In this document: in pieces, positions 26,079 to 35,024 of the stretch
How the letters are laid out: each line of letters starts with the position of its first letter
Position numbering within the stretch: the stretch's first letter is position 1
Assembly (NCBI RefSeq): GCF_009617585.1
Contig: NZ_WIXI01000051.1
Location: forward strand, 434,001 to 498,000
Length of the DNA stretch: 64,000 nt
Source: Endobacterium cereale
GTDB taxonomy: Bacteria; Pseudomonadota; Alphaproteobacteria; Rhizobiales; Rhizobiaceae
Direction of reading: 5' to 3'
Notes under the pieces: generated by a model
What the model saw: only the letters and a program-made list of their open reading frames with translations
Databases searched by the model: none
What the model was told of the DNA's origin: nothing
Position numbers and translations under genes: made by a program

Positions 26079-27104
26079 ATGAACGACCCCTTTAACCAAG
26101 GCGAGCAGCCAAGGAAAGTCCTGACTGCCGGAGAAGATGCCGAAGGCCGCATCGATGCATGGCTGGCAGCCGAACTCGGCGGAGAATTTTCGCGCAATCG
26201 CCTGAAAGCCCTGATCGAACAAGGTGCCGTCAGCCTGAATGGCAAACCCTGCACCGAACCGAAGAAAAAGGTGTCGCCCGGCGATACGATCGAGATCTCG
26301 CTTCCCGAACCGGAAGACCCGGAGCCCAAGGGCGAAAACATTCCGCTGGAGATATTGTACGAGGACAAGGACGTCATCGTCATCGCCAAGCCGGCAGGCC
26401 TCGTCGTGCATCCCGGCGCCGGCAACTGGACCGGCACGCTGGTCAACGCGCTGATCTACCATTGTGGCGACAGCCTGTCGGGTATCGGCGGCGTAAAACG
26501 TCCCGGCATCGTCCACCGTCTGGACAAGGAAACGTCCGGTGTGATGGTGGCCGCCAAGAACGACGCCGCCCATCGCCATCTGTCTGACCAGTTTGCCGAC
26601 CATGGCCGCACCGGCCCGCTGGAACGCGCCTACATGGCTGTCGTCTGGGGCCGCCCCAACGGCCTGAAGGGAACGATCGATGCACCGCTCGGCCGCGCCA
26701 ATGGCGACCGCACCAAGCGTGCGGTGAAGAAGGAAAACAGTGACGACGCCCGTCACGCCATTACCCATTATCAGGTGATGGAGCGTTTTCATGAAAAGCC
26801 GGACGCCACCTCGCTCGCCGCCCTCATCGAATGCCGGCTGGAAACCGGCCGCACGCACCAGATCCGTGTGCACATGGCGCATGTCGGCACGCCTCTGATC
26901 GGCGATCCGGAATATGCCGGCGGTTTCAAGACCAAGGTGAACACGCTGCCGGAACAGGCAAGAGAAGTGGTCGGCCGTTTCCCGCGCCAGGCCCTGCACG
27001 CCTTCCTGCTGGCCTTTGAACATCCGCGCACCGGCGAGGTGATGGAATTCGAAGCGCCGATCCCCGACGACATGGCCGAACTGATCGAGGCGCTGCGGGC
27101 GTAA
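26079..27104 (+). CDS. RluA-family pseudouridine synthase (RluD-like)
   Basis: The 341-residue protein has an N-terminal S4 RNA-binding domain (SRNRLKALIEQGAVSLNGKP), a catalytic domain with Asp149 in GIVHRLDKETSGVMV, and RTHQIRVHMAHVGTPLIGDP. RluD-type enzymes convert uridines in helix 69 of 23S rRNA; RluC-like specificity is possible. ATGs occur at 26071, 26075 and 26079; only the last is in frame. A strong terminator follows at 27128. Confidence 0.9.
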   Translation: MNDPFNQGEQPRKVLTAGEDAEGRIDAWLAAELGGEFSRNRLKALIEQGAVSLNGKPCTEPKKKVSPGDTIEISLPEPEDPEPKGENIPLEILYEDKDVIVIAKPAGLVVHPGAGNWTGTLVNALIYHCGDSLSGIGGVKRPGIVHRLDKETSGVMVAAKNDAAHRHLSDQFADHGRTGPLERAYMAVVWGRPNGLKGTIDAPLGRANGDRTKRAVKKENSDDARHAITHYQVMERFHEKPDATSLAALIECRLETGRTHQIRVHMAHVGTPLIGDPEYAGGFKTKVNTLPEQAREVVGRFPRQALHAFLLAFEHPRTGEVMEFEAPIPDDMAELIEALRA

Positions 27105-27127
27105 GAAATAGCGGGTGGCGACACGCC

Positions 27128-27162
27128 GTTGCCGGGCGTATAAAAACCGCCCGGCAACTTTT
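27128..27162 (+). terminator. Intrinsic terminator of the pseudouridine synthase gene
   Basis: A perfect 11-bp stem GTTGCCGGGCG/CGCCCGGCAAC with a 9-nt loop followed by TTTT, 23 bp after the stop codon. Confidence 0.85.
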
Positions 27163-27177
27163 GGGCGTGCGAAACCG

Positions 27178-28014
27178 ATGTCCGTCAGCCACATGCATTC
27201 CACAAAACTGCTGGAAACCGATATCCTCACGGTGTGGGATGTCGTCTGCGATGGCGCGCATCGGCACCTGAGTGAAGAAGAGACGTCGGGCAGCACCTGC
27301 CTCGTGTTTCCCTATCGCGGCGTCTTCATGCGCCATATCGGCGATGACGAGGCCGTGGCGGAAGCAAGCCAGGTGCTGTTCTTCAACAAAGGCGATATCT
27401 ACCGCATCAGCCATCCGGTCGAGGGCGGCGATGCCTGTATCAGCCTCAGCCTGCCGGAAATCCTGCTCGATGAACTGGTGCCGGACATTCACCGTCGGCC
27501 CGGAGATGTTTTTGCCTTCAACAAACAACGCCTCGGCATCGATGCCCGCGCGCAGGCGCAGGTGGCGCTGCTGCGTCACAGCCTTCTCAACCGCACCGCC
27601 GAACCGCTGGAAGGCGAAGCACTGGCGATGACGCTGGTGCGCCGCGCCGTCGGCGAGCGCACCGCCCGACCACCGGTGCCTGGCTTCAGCACCCAGAAAC
27701 TCGTCAACCGCACAAAGCTCCTGCTCTCCTCCGATCTCGCAAGGCGCTGGACGCTATCGGAAATTGCCGCAGAAACCGGCGTATCTCCCGTCTACCTGAC
27801 GCAGGTGTTTCGAAAGATCGAGGGCATGCCGCTTTACCGCTACCAACTGCGCCTCCGGCTTGCCCGCGCGCTCGATCTGCTCGGCAGCTACGACGACCTG
27901 ACCGAACTGGGCCTCGACCTCGGGTTTTCCAGCCACAGTCATTTTTCCTCCTCCTTCCGACAGGCCTATGGCCGCACGCCGGCGGAATTCCAGCGCTTTG
28001 CCGGGCTGCGCTAA
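27178..28014 (+). CDS. AraC-family transcriptional regulator
   Basis: This 278-residue protein has a cupin-like sensor half (FNKGDIYRISHPVEGGDACI) and a C-terminal pair of helix-turn-helices (WTLSEIAAETGVSPVYLTQVFR and LGLDLGFSSHSHFSSSFRQAYG) ending RTPAEFQRF. The start is placed at ATG 27178, just past the preceding terminator; the frame is open to 27115, but that would run through the hairpin. Two small genes follow on the same strand (metal-site protein and DUF1127), plausible targets. The inducer is unknown. Confidence 0.88.
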   Translation: MSVSHMHSTKLLETDILTVWDVVCDGAHRHLSEEETSGSTCLVFPYRGVFMRHIGDDEAVAEASQVLFFNKGDIYRISHPVEGGDACISLSLPEILLDELVPDIHRRPGDVFAFNKQRLGIDARAQAQVALLRHSLLNRTAEPLEGEALAMTLVRRAVGERTARPPVPGFSTQKLVNRTKLLLSSDLARRWTLSEIAAETGVSPVYLTQVFRKIEGMPLYRYQLRLRLARALDLLGSYDDLTELGLDLGFSSHSHFSSSFRQAYGRTPAEFQRFAGLR

Positions 28015-28097
28015 AAAAATCGCTAAAGATTCTGACAGCGCCGAATTCGCCAAAGGTGTCTTCTCTCCCTGTCACCGCCAACCAAGGGAGAGACATC

Positions 28098-28271
28098 ATG
28101 AAGGAAAACACCTGCGCCGCCTGCGACTGCGAACTCGATGACACCCGCATCGCCGTGAAAATCGGCGGCAGGACGGTCGAGGTCTGCTGCGAGGAATGCG
28201 CCACCGTTCTGCGTGAAGCGGAAGCCACTACGCGCGCTGCCGCCAGCATGTCGGCCCATCCCGGCCACTAG
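28098..28271 (+). CDS. small Cys-rich probable metal-binding protein
   Basis: A 57-residue protein with CAACDCELDD near the start and VEVCCEECATVL in the middle, giving a CxxC...CCxxC arrangement that recalls the TRASH/YHS metal-sensing folds. It ends SAHPGH. The ATG at 28098 follows GGGAGAG. It starts 84 bp after the AraC regulator and precedes a DUF1127 gene. A zinc or copper site is inferred from the Cys spacing only. Confidence 0.75.
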   Translation: MKENTCAACDCELDDTRIAVKIGGRTVEVCCEECATVLREAEATTRAAASMSAHPGH

Positions 28272-28364
28272 ACGGCTGCCATGACGGCTTGACGATCAGC
28301 GGCGGCCGGGCGGCCGCCCTTTGCAGCCTGTCATAAGCACAGGCCACCCACTCAGGAGGACATC

Positions 28365-28649
28365 ATGAAAAACGAGAACCGGGCGGTCTTTGACCGCGCG
28401 CCGGAACCGATTGCCTATGCTTTCGAGTTTCCGATCGAAACCAGTGCCACACCGCCGAAGCCAAAAGGCATGGCGCGTTTCATCAACTGGATCGCCGCAA
28501 AACTGCGAAGACGCCGAGACCGCATGGCGCTGCTCGAACTCAACGACGAGCAGCTGAAGGATGTCGGCATTTCCCGAAGCCAGATCGACAGCGACCACAG
28601 CCGTTATCGCATGAGCCAGTCGCACGGTCTGGAACGTCATCGCTTCTGA
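28365..28649 (+). CDS. DUF1127 domain small basic protein
   Basis: The 94-residue protein has a variable N-terminus and a C-terminal DUF1127 block: RFINWIAAKLRRRRDRMALLELND followed by EQLKDVGISRSQI. Small DUF1127 proteins in Agrobacterium have been linked to RNA turnover and phosphate/stress adaptation; the role of this longer one is unknown. The ATG at 28365 follows an ideal AGGAGG ribosome site. Confidence 0.85.
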   Translation: MKNENRAVFDRAPEPIAYAFEFPIETSATPPKPKGMARFINWIAAKLRRRRDRMALLELNDEQLKDVGISRSQIDSDHSRYRMSQSHGLERHRF

Positions 28650-28982
28650 AGCGTTTTGGAAACAGTCCGTCGCCGCATTCCCTCAAGACCATCCGAGCAA
28701 TGGCTGAGGAAATGCGGTAGAAACGGTCCTGAGGAACAGCCGAGCCATCGACGGAATCTTCGATTTTCACCGGCCTTGCAAGCTTACGAATTTGTAATGA
28801 TGTAACGCTCTCGTGAGGCATTGAATCACCGTTCCGCCGTACTTATCTGGTATCCGGGTCGGAGTGGGGTTGATGACATGACCCACGCCGAAGCGGCTTG
28901 CCTGAAAGGGTTTTGATGACGTCCATATGTGATGGCGTCAGCCCGAGGGAGCCGGCATTAAACGATCAGAAGGGGGTGCTTT
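28650..28982. other. 333-bp gene-free region upstream of rpoH
   Basis: No gene is seen here. It holds an inverted repeat at 28674-28718 (CCGCATT-x-CCTCA against TGAGG-x-AATGCGG, 19-nt loop) that may end the DUF1127 transcript. A sigma-70-like pair TTGAAT-N17-TATCTG lies at 28821-28849. The remaining 130 bp would form a long leader before the rpoH start. Confidence 0.5.
28821..28849 (+). promoter_or_regulatory. possible sigma-70 promoter of rpoH
   Basis: TTGAAT and TATCTG are separated by 17 bp; each half is an imperfect match to the vegetative consensus. It is the best candidate I see in the rpoH upstream region. Confidence 0.3.
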
Positions 28983-29885
28983 ATGGCCCGCAACAATCTG
29001 CCATCCATTACCGCCGGTGAAGGCGGTCTCAACCGTTATCTCGACGAAATCCGCAAGTTCCCGATGCTGGAGCCGCAGCAGGAATACATGCTCGCGAAGC
29101 GTTACGCTGAGCATGGTGACCGCGACGCCGCCCACAAGCTCGTGACCAGCCACCTGCGTCTCGTCGCCAAGATCGCCATGGGTTATCGCGGCTACGGCCT
29201 GCCGATTGGCGAAGTCGTGTCCGAGGGTAACGTCGGCCTTATGCAGGCCGTCAAGAAGTTCGACCCGGAACGCGGTTTCCGTCTGGCGACCTATGCCATG
29301 TGGTGGATCAAGGCCTCGATCCAGGAATATATCCTGCGCTCGTGGTCGCTGGTGAAGATGGGTACGACGGCCAACCAGAAGCGCCTGTTCTTCAACCTGC
29401 GCCGCCTCAAGGGCAAGCTGCAGGCCGTCGAAGACGGTGATCTGCGCCCCGATCAGGTCAAGGAAATCGCCACGACCCTGAAGGTGTCCGAGGAAGAAGT
29501 CGTATCGATGAACCGCCGCCTTTCCGGCGACGCTTCGCTGAACGCTCCGATCCGCGCCACGGAAGGCGAATCTGGCCAGTGGCAGGATTGGCTGGTGGAT
29601 GACAGCGAGACCCAGGAACAGGTTCTCGTCGAGCAGGACGAACTTGATACCCGCCGCCGCATGCTGTCCAAGGCCATGGGCGTGTTGAACGAGCGTGAAC
29701 GCCGCATTTTTGAGGCCCGGCGTCTGGCTGAGGATCCGGTGACGCTGGAAGAACTGTCGAGCGAATTCGACATTTCCCGCGAACGCGTTCGCCAGATCGA
29801 AGTGCGCGCCTTTGAAAAGGTGCAGGAAGCCGTCCGCAAGGAAGCGCTGGCACAGGCTCAGGCACTGCGCGTCGTCGACGCATAA
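28983..29885 (+). CDS. rpoH: RNA polymerase heat-shock sigma factor RpoH
   Basis: This 300-residue group-3 sigma factor contains region 2 (LVTSHLRLVAKIAMGYRGYG, ATYAMWWIKASIQEYILRSWS), the RpoH box-like segment after it (KMGTTANQKRLFFNLRRLK), and region 4.2 (EFDISRERVRQIEVRAFEKV). It directs transcription of chaperone and protease genes after heat or pH stress. It looks like the RpoH1 type of rhizobia. The ATG at 28983 follows AGAAGGGGG. A strong bidirectional terminator follows. Confidence 0.95.
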   Translation: MARNNLPSITAGEGGLNRYLDEIRKFPMLEPQQEYMLAKRYAEHGDRDAAHKLVTSHLRLVAKIAMGYRGYGLPIGEVVSEGNVGLMQAVKKFDPERGFRLATYAMWWIKASIQEYILRSWSLVKMGTTANQKRLFFNLRRLKGKLQAVEDGDLRPDQVKEIATTLKVSEEEVVSMNRRLSGDASLNAPIRATEGESGQWQDWLVDDSETQEQVLVEQDELDTRRRMLSKAMGVLNERERRIFEARRLAEDPVTLEELSSEFDISRERVRQIEVRAFEKVQEAVRKEALAQAQALRVVDA

Positions 29886-29911
29886 TTCTGTCTGATACAA
29901 ATTTGATAGAC

Positions 29912-29945
29912 AAAGCCCGCGGCAAATACCGCGGGCTTTTCTTTT
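29912..29945 (+). terminator. Intrinsic terminator of rpoH (shared with convergent gene)
   Basis: A perfect 11-bp stem AAAGCCCGCGG/CCGCGGGCTTT with a 6-nt loop followed by TCTTTT, 26 bp after rpoH. It lies in the 64-bp gap before the convergent PepSY gene and could serve both. Confidence 0.9.
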
Positions 29946-29949
29946 GTGA

Positions 29950-31368
29950 CTACCGCATGCCCGGTGGCATGTTGCGTTGTTCCGCCGCCATCATCTCCCC
30001 GAGTGCCGCCCGGAAAAAATCGATCAGCAGAAACACCAGCAGACTGACACCCATCACCGGCAGCACCACGCTAAACGCGACGGCAACCACCAGCGAGATC
30101 AATTTGGCGACTGGAGACATGTAGGAAAAGCTGCGGATCAGCGTGCGAACCGAACCACCCGGTGCCGGGCGTCGAGTCCACCACATGCGATAACCATAGA
30201 TGATCATTGCCGTCAGTGAGATGCCGAGCAACGCCATCAGCACCTGATTGGCGACACCGAACAACACGCCCATATGCGCATCAATGCCCCAGCGGATCAG
30301 TTTGGCGACGATCGGAAAGGTCGCGAAATCGGCGCGACTGGTAACGGCAAATGTGTTCGGGTCGACGGCGATCGTATCTACCTGGGTGGGCCAGCTGCGA
30401 TCATATTCACTGACGCGAAAGGCTTGATCAACCGTGCGCGGCGGACGGATCTCGATCATCGGGCTATCGATACCAGCTGCGCGGGAAGATGCCACGACGG
30501 CATCGAACCGAGCAACCATGTCGCTTTCGGCAACCGCGGCAGCCGTCTCGACCGGAGCACCCATGCCATGCGCCGCATGTTCGCCCAGAACAGGCGCTTC
30601 CGCTGCGGGATTAAGCGCCGTGGTGATCGCCGGCGTGATCCAGCCCACGGTGTTGCGGAAAACGTCGATATTTCCGCCCGCCCAGCGCGACCATGTCAGG
30701 CCCGTCGCAGAGAGGAACAGAAAACCGATAGCCGTCCAAAGGCCGATCACCGTGTGAAGTCGGCGCGAACGCTGGTGCGTGCTGACCTTCGCCAAGGCTG
30801 GCCTTTTTACACCGCGTTGCCAATACCAGAGCAGCACGCCGCCGAGGATAGACACCCACAGCCACGAGGCGGCAAGTTCGCTGTAATGGCGGCCGATATC
30901 GCCAAGCAGCAGATTGCGATGCAGGTAATCCAGTGCGATGCGGAATGGCAGAATGCCGCTGGTACCGTAGGTAATCAACTCACCCTGTACGGCCGCAGTG
31001 GCCGGATCGATGAAGACCGTCCGCGTTTCGGATTCGCCAAGGCCCGGTTCGGTGAACATCACGCGCGTGGTCTGCGTTTCATTCTTGGCGGGACGCACTG
31101 CAAACAGCCGGGGCCCCTCGCCGATCGAAACACGCGCTGCGGTGATCTGCTCGGACAGTGGGCGTGCCGGTCCTTCAGTCTGCGCCACAAGCTGGTCGCG
31201 ATACAGGATGTTCTCGATCTGCGGCGTCAGCACATAAAGCGTACCGGTGATCGCCGCGACCAGCAAAAACGGGCCGACAAAAAGGCCGACGTAAAAATGC
31301 AGGCGGGTGAGAAAAGCGCGGACAGCGGCGCCATCAGATGCTGCGGCAGGCGTGCGGGACATTGTCAT
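29950..31368 (-). CDS. PepSY-domain inner-membrane protein
   Basis: The 472-residue protein has the PepSY-associated TM architecture: a first helix (FYVGLFVGPFLLVAAITGTLY), a PepSY domain, a second helix pair near 185-260 (WLWVSILGGVLLWYW), a second PepSY-like periplasmic segment, and C-terminal helices. Proteins of this family often accompany siderophore or TonB receptors and may act as ferric reductases. The ATG at 31368 follows GAGGGG at about 8 nt. The DUF2946 gene lies upstream on the same strand, so a metal-uptake role is inferred. Confidence 0.85.
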   Translation of the reverse strand: MTMSRTPAAASDGAAVRAFLTRLHFYVGLFVGPFLLVAAITGTLYVLTPQIENILYRDQLVAQTEGPARPLSEQITAARVSIGEGPRLFAVRPAKNETQTTRVMFTEPGLGESETRTVFIDPATAAVQGELITYGTSGILPFRIALDYLHRNLLLGDIGRHYSELAASWLWVSILGGVLLWYWQRGVKRPALAKVSTHQRSRRLHTVIGLWTAIGFLFLSATGLTWSRWAGGNIDVFRNTVGWITPAITTALNPAAEAPVLGEHAAHGMGAPVETAAAVAESDMVARFDAVVASSRAAGIDSPMIEIRPPRTVDQAFRVSEYDRSWPTQVDTIAVDPNTFAVTSRADFATFPIVAKLIRWGIDAHMGVLFGVANQVLMALLGISLTAMIIYGYRMWWTRRPAPGGSVRTLIRSFSYMSPVAKLISLVVAVAFSVVLPVMGVSLLVFLLIDFFRAALGEMMAAEQRNMPPGMR

Positions 31369-31513
31369 GGCGTGCCCCTCACACATGGATTTTCAGGACA
31401 AGGAGCTTCGGGAAAATTGGTACGGGCAGCCACACAAAGGGGCGCCACGGAAAAACGACGGGACATTGATGCCTCCAGATGAACAGATGGAGCCGAAAGT
31501 TTGCTCGGCCGGA

Positions 31514-31969
31514 TCAGACGTCGGGAGAAAAAGCAGGCGGCCCACGCGCCGCCATCCACCGCCCTTGCGGTCGAGTGACCACCACAGCGTAGTCGCGCGA
31601 CAAAGGCACCGCACGCGATGGCACCGGCCATCGCGGTGCCAATACGACTGGCAGGTCTGTCGCCGCAACCTGAGCGGCAAACTGGCAGGCGGCCGAACAA
31701 CATTCGGGATGCTCCGCCTTGCCGCCATGCTTGTGATGGACGGGCGCAGCGCTTGTGCTGTCATGATCACCATGGGCATCGCCATGTCCGTCATGAACGC
31801 TTGTATCGGTGGAACAGATGATCTGCGCTGCAGCCAGCCGTTCGGCCGCCGCCATGGCACCCAGCGCATGCGCACCGATCGCACCGTCGAGCATCATCAT
31901 GAACGACAGCAGCAGGGCAAGAACCCCGCCGCTCATTCTGTCCGCGATGATTTGTCTGACGAAACGCAT
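31514..31969 (-). CDS. DUF2946-like His-rich membrane/periplasmic protein
   Basis: The 151-residue protein has a hydrophobic N-terminal segment (about 14-45), then a His/Asp-rich stretch at about 58-90 (HDGHGDAHGDHDSTSAAPVH, then HHKHGG) and PECCSAACQFAAQ. This matches the DUF2946 family, which commonly sits beside copper or iron uptake genes. The His/Cys content suggests metal binding. It is 145 bp upstream of the PepSY gene on the same strand, and the two probably work together at the envelope. Confidence 0.78.
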   Translation of the reverse strand: MRFVRQIIADRMSGGVLALLLSFMMMLDGAIGAHALGAMAAAERLAAAQIICSTDTSVHDGHGDAHGDHDSTSAAPVHHKHGGKAEHPECCSAACQFAAQVAATDLPVVLAPRWPVPSRAVPLSRDYAVVVTRPQGRWMAARGPPAFSPDV

Positions 31970-32044
31970 GATTGTGTCATTGCATTTCGCAAGCTGGATG
32001 TCACTGCGGCAAGTTTGCGCCCTGCAACTTATTTGGGCAGTTCA

Positions 32045-32533
32045 TTAAGATACCTCGCGCGTTCCGATCGACTGGGAGAAACGGACAAGATAACCGTCGG
32101 GGTCCTGCACCAGAAATTCGCGCGCGCCGGACTCAGCCTCGCCGATCCGGTACCAGCTTTCTTTTACAGGCCGGAACAATGGCCATGCGGCGGCATTGAG
32201 CGCTTCGGTAATGACCGTCACGTCCGAACACTCGATCTGGAAATTGATGCCCCGCCCGTAAGGTCGCTCAAGCGGTCCTGTCACCCACTCGCCGTTGACC
32301 TGACACAACATGACCTGCGCGCCTTCGCGCTGAAGAAAGGCGAAGCCGGCGGCAGGACGGTCGTAGACGATATGAAAGCCAAGAAGATCGCACCAGAAAC
32401 GCAGGCTGGCAGCAATGTCCGAAACATCCAGTTCCGGCACGAGCGCATTAAAACCGCCTTGAGGCGATGCGCCGTTTCCGGCCGCAGCGTTGCGGCCGGA
32501 CTGGTTCAGTTGCGTGGGTTTGTCCCCGCTCAC
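32045..32533 (-). CDS. VOC-family (bleomycin-resistance-like) protein
   Basis: This protein of about 162 residues has the paired beta-alpha-beta-beta-beta pattern of the vicinal-oxygen-chelate fold: VPELDVSDIAASLRFWCDLLGFHIVYDRPA in the first half and AREFLVQDPDGYLVRF in the second. Bleomycin-binding proteins and small dioxygenases share this pattern; substrate unknown. The start is set at GTG 32533, which forms a GTGA overlap with the stop of the upstream gene; an ATG at 32563 would overlap it by 34 bp. Neither has a clear ribosome site. Confidence 0.8.
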   Translation of the reverse strand: MSGDKPTQLNQSGRNAAAGNGASPQGGFNALVPELDVSDIAASLRFWCDLLGFHIVYDRPAAGFAFLQREGAQVMLCQVNGEWVTGPLERPYGRGINFQIECSDVTVITEALNAAAWPLFRPVKESWYRIGEAESGAREFLVQDPDGYLVRFSQSIGTREVS

Positions 32534-34959
32534 TGGCCCGTCGAAGGTGTGGCGGTCGACCATTCGCGGATGGCCGTATTGAAGGCGCGAATACCTTCCT
32601 GGCCCTTCTGCAGGGTCAGGAGCGCCCGGCGACCGTTACGATAGGCCAGCGGAATGTCCAGCCAGTTCTTCGAGCGCAGCAGTTCCAGGTTGGTCGCGCG
32701 TGCATCCGGAAAATCGTTGAGCGCGATCATGTGGAAATCGTCGGTGATCTTGGCCGGAACAGCCACCAGCGGCGTGCCGCGATCCTGCTCGGTATCCTTC
32801 ATTGCGATGCGCTGGACGCTGTCGATCGCGCCGCCCTCGAAATCCGGCGGAACCGAGAAGACGAGTTCGATCAGGTGACTGGCCGGCAGCGACGGGTCGG
32901 TATTGCGCTTGAAGGTGACGAGCGCCGTCAGACCGCGACCGGGAATATTGATGCGCGCCTGAACGGTCGGTTCCTGGCGGCCGTTTTCACCCGGCTCGGT
33001 CTGCAAAGACCACGAGACATTGCCCTCGACAGCGGTCGGAGCCGGCTGGCCCAGACGCTCTTCGTAAAGGAACATTTTTTCGCCGCTGACAGCAGCCGTA
33101 TCGGCCGGATTGACGGCCGGAGCATTGGCAGGTGGCGTCTGGCCGGCCGCTTCGTTAGGCGTTGCGGCCGGTGTGCCGGGCGGGCTGTTCAGCTGTGCGA
33201 CGGACTGGCCGCCACCGCCTGCAGGCGGCCCACCGGCACCTTCATCCACTTCCGTGCCATTCGCCAGCAGACGCTGCGTAAATTTCTGGCCGGATGTCGT
33301 GCCATCGGCTGCCGGAGGTGTCGCACCGTTGGATGCCTGCCCATTGGCCGGCGTCTGTGCCGGTGTATCGTTGGCCGGCGGGGTCTGCTGGTTCGCGGGC
33401 GGTGTCTGCTGAGTCGTTTCGGTTCCGGACGTAGCGGAACCGCCGACAGTACCGACCATTTCGCCGACCTTGTCCCAGTTCGACCAGGCTACGTAACCGC
33501 CGCCACCGATGATGACGATGCCGAGAACGGCAAGGATGATCGGGCCGAAGCTGCGCTTCGGCTTAGGCTTGGCACGGTATGGGCGCACCGGCGGCGGCAT
33601 CATGTCGTCATGAAGCTCGTCGTCCTGTGCGGCAGGTGCCTGCTCGGCCGCAGCCGCAGCCGCCTTGTTGTAGCCGATCAGTTCTTCCAGATCATTCCAG
33701 GGATCGGGATCGGCAGGTTTCGGCTGCGCAGCGGCAGCGCTCGCAGCAACACCGGCGGCGCTAACGGCAACACCAGCTGCGCCAGCGGTCGCAACTTCGG
33801 CAGCCGTGGTAGTAGAAGCATCAGGCTGACCGCGCAGATATTCCTCGAACGGGTCGTTGCCCGCTTGAAAGCCCTGCGACGGAATGGTGCCGAGCTCCGG
33901 CAGATCGCCGACGGACGGCATCTTGGCTGTGGCCGAAGCGCTGACCGGCGTTTCGAAATGGGCATCGAAATTTTCGGTTGCAGCCTGATCGCCGGACTTG
34001 TGTTCGCCAAATGCAAACGGAACCGCATCGTCCGAATGACGCGGCAGTTCAACAGGGTCCGCCCAGGACAGTTTGGGGGACAGGTCCGGCTCGGACTGTG
34101 TCTCGCTGGCGGACAACCAGGCCGGCTCTTCGTTTTTCGCAGGTACGTCGCCGAAATCGGCCATCGGCTCGACAAGGCGCGAACTTGCATGATGCGTATC
34201 GCGCTCACCGCCGAAATCGGGCTCGCGCGCCTCATCGTCGGCATGATGCGGAGACGCAGGATCTTCCGGCCAGATTGGCGCCTGCGTCGGAAAGGTAGGC
34301 TCATGCGACGGGATCAGATGATCGGCATCGTCCTGATATGCCGTCGTCTCGGGCAGTTCCGCCTGACGGCCGAAAGGCGGTTCATCCGGATAGGGGGCGG
34401 TGACGGGCGCAGCAGGTTCATCCCAGCGCGGCGTCTCGGCGGCTTCGACAGAAGAATGGTCCGCGTGACGATGATAATCTTCGACACGCTCTTCCTGCAC
34501 GGGCTCTTCGTACTGCTCGGCAGGCGGCACAGGCGCGGGCTCAGGCTGCCAGAGCGGTTCATAAGCCTCCCCCTTGCGCTCCTCGTGCTCATAAGCGCTG
34601 TCGGAATAGGAGGATGCAGCATCATCCTCAACCGGCGCGGCAACGGGTTCAGGTTCCGGTTCCGGTTCCCGCGTCGGCTCGAGGGCTTCAGGCGCAAGTG
34701 CGGCTGCGGCAACAGCGGGCGCGAGATCCGGTTCCGTCGCCGGCAATGCTTCCGCATGTTCGGCCTCGACAGACGTAATCGCCGCCTCCAGCTTATCCAT
34801 CTGGCGGCGGAGCATGTCGTCCGACGGGCGCGGCTTCATGTTTTCGAGCTGTCTTTGAACAGCTCCACGCGCCTTGTCATACACCCGAAGCCGCATCTCG
34901 GGAGTATTGTTCGCCAGACCGTCTACCGCCCGGCGAATAACCGCTACAAAATCAGCCAT
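32530..34959 (-). CDS. large acidic membrane protein of unknown function
   Basis: The 809-residue protein has four zones. Residues 1-70 form a conserved-looking helical head (MADFVAVIRRAVDGLANNTP). Residues 70-460 are a Pro/Glu/Ala-rich low-complexity region. A transmembrane helix lies near 468-495 (GPIILAVLGIVIIGGGGYVAW). It is followed by a Thr/Pro/Asn repeat linker (TPPANQQTPPAND) and a folded C-terminal domain from about 610, presumably periplasmic. I do not recognise the family. It ends in a 4-bp overlap with the VOC gene and lies 65 bp upstream of purA's 3' end on the same strand. Confidence 0.8.
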   Translation of the reverse strand: MADFVAVIRRAVDGLANNTPEMRLRVYDKARGAVQRQLENMKPRPSDDMLRRQMDKLEAAITSVEAEHAEALPATEPDLAPAVAAAALAPEALEPTREPEPEPEPVAAPVEDDAASSYSDSAYEHEERKGEAYEPLWQPEPAPVPPAEQYEEPVQEERVEDYHRHADHSSVEAAETPRWDEPAAPVTAPYPDEPPFGRQAELPETTAYQDDADHLIPSHEPTFPTQAPIWPEDPASPHHADDEAREPDFGGERDTHHASSRLVEPMADFGDVPAKNEEPAWLSASETQSEPDLSPKLSWADPVELPRHSDDAVPFAFGEHKSGDQAATENFDAHFETPVSASATAKMPSVGDLPELGTIPSQGFQAGNDPFEEYLRGQPDASTTTAAEVATAGAAGVAVSAAGVAASAAAAQPKPADPDPWNDLEELIGYNKAAAAAAEQAPAAQDDELHDDMMPPPVRPYRAKPKPKRSFGPIILAVLGIVIIGGGGYVAWSNWDKVGEMVGTVGGSATSGTETTQQTPPANQQTPPANDTPAQTPANGQASNGATPPAADGTTSGQKFTQRLLANGTEVDEGAGGPPAGGGGQSVAQLNSPPGTPAATPNEAAGQTPPANAPAVNPADTAAVSGEKMFLYEERLGQPAPTAVEGNVSWSLQTEPGENGRQEPTVQARINIPGRGLTALVTFKRNTDPSLPASHLIELVFSVPPDFEGGAIDSVQRIAMKDTEQDRGTPLVAVPAKITDDFHMIALNDFPDARATNLELLRSKNWLDIPLAYRNGRRALLTLQKGQEGIRAFNTAIREWSTATPSTGQ

Positions 34960-35024
34960 CGATACTTTCTCTTGATCACTGACCTGAAAATGGGGTCGCG
35001 TGAAAGATGTGTCAAACTAGGATA

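Noticed and set aside
28733..28760. General-stress promoter upstream of rpoH
   Set aside because: GGAAC occurs at 28734 but is followed after 17 nt by AATC, not CGTT or any xxTT form.
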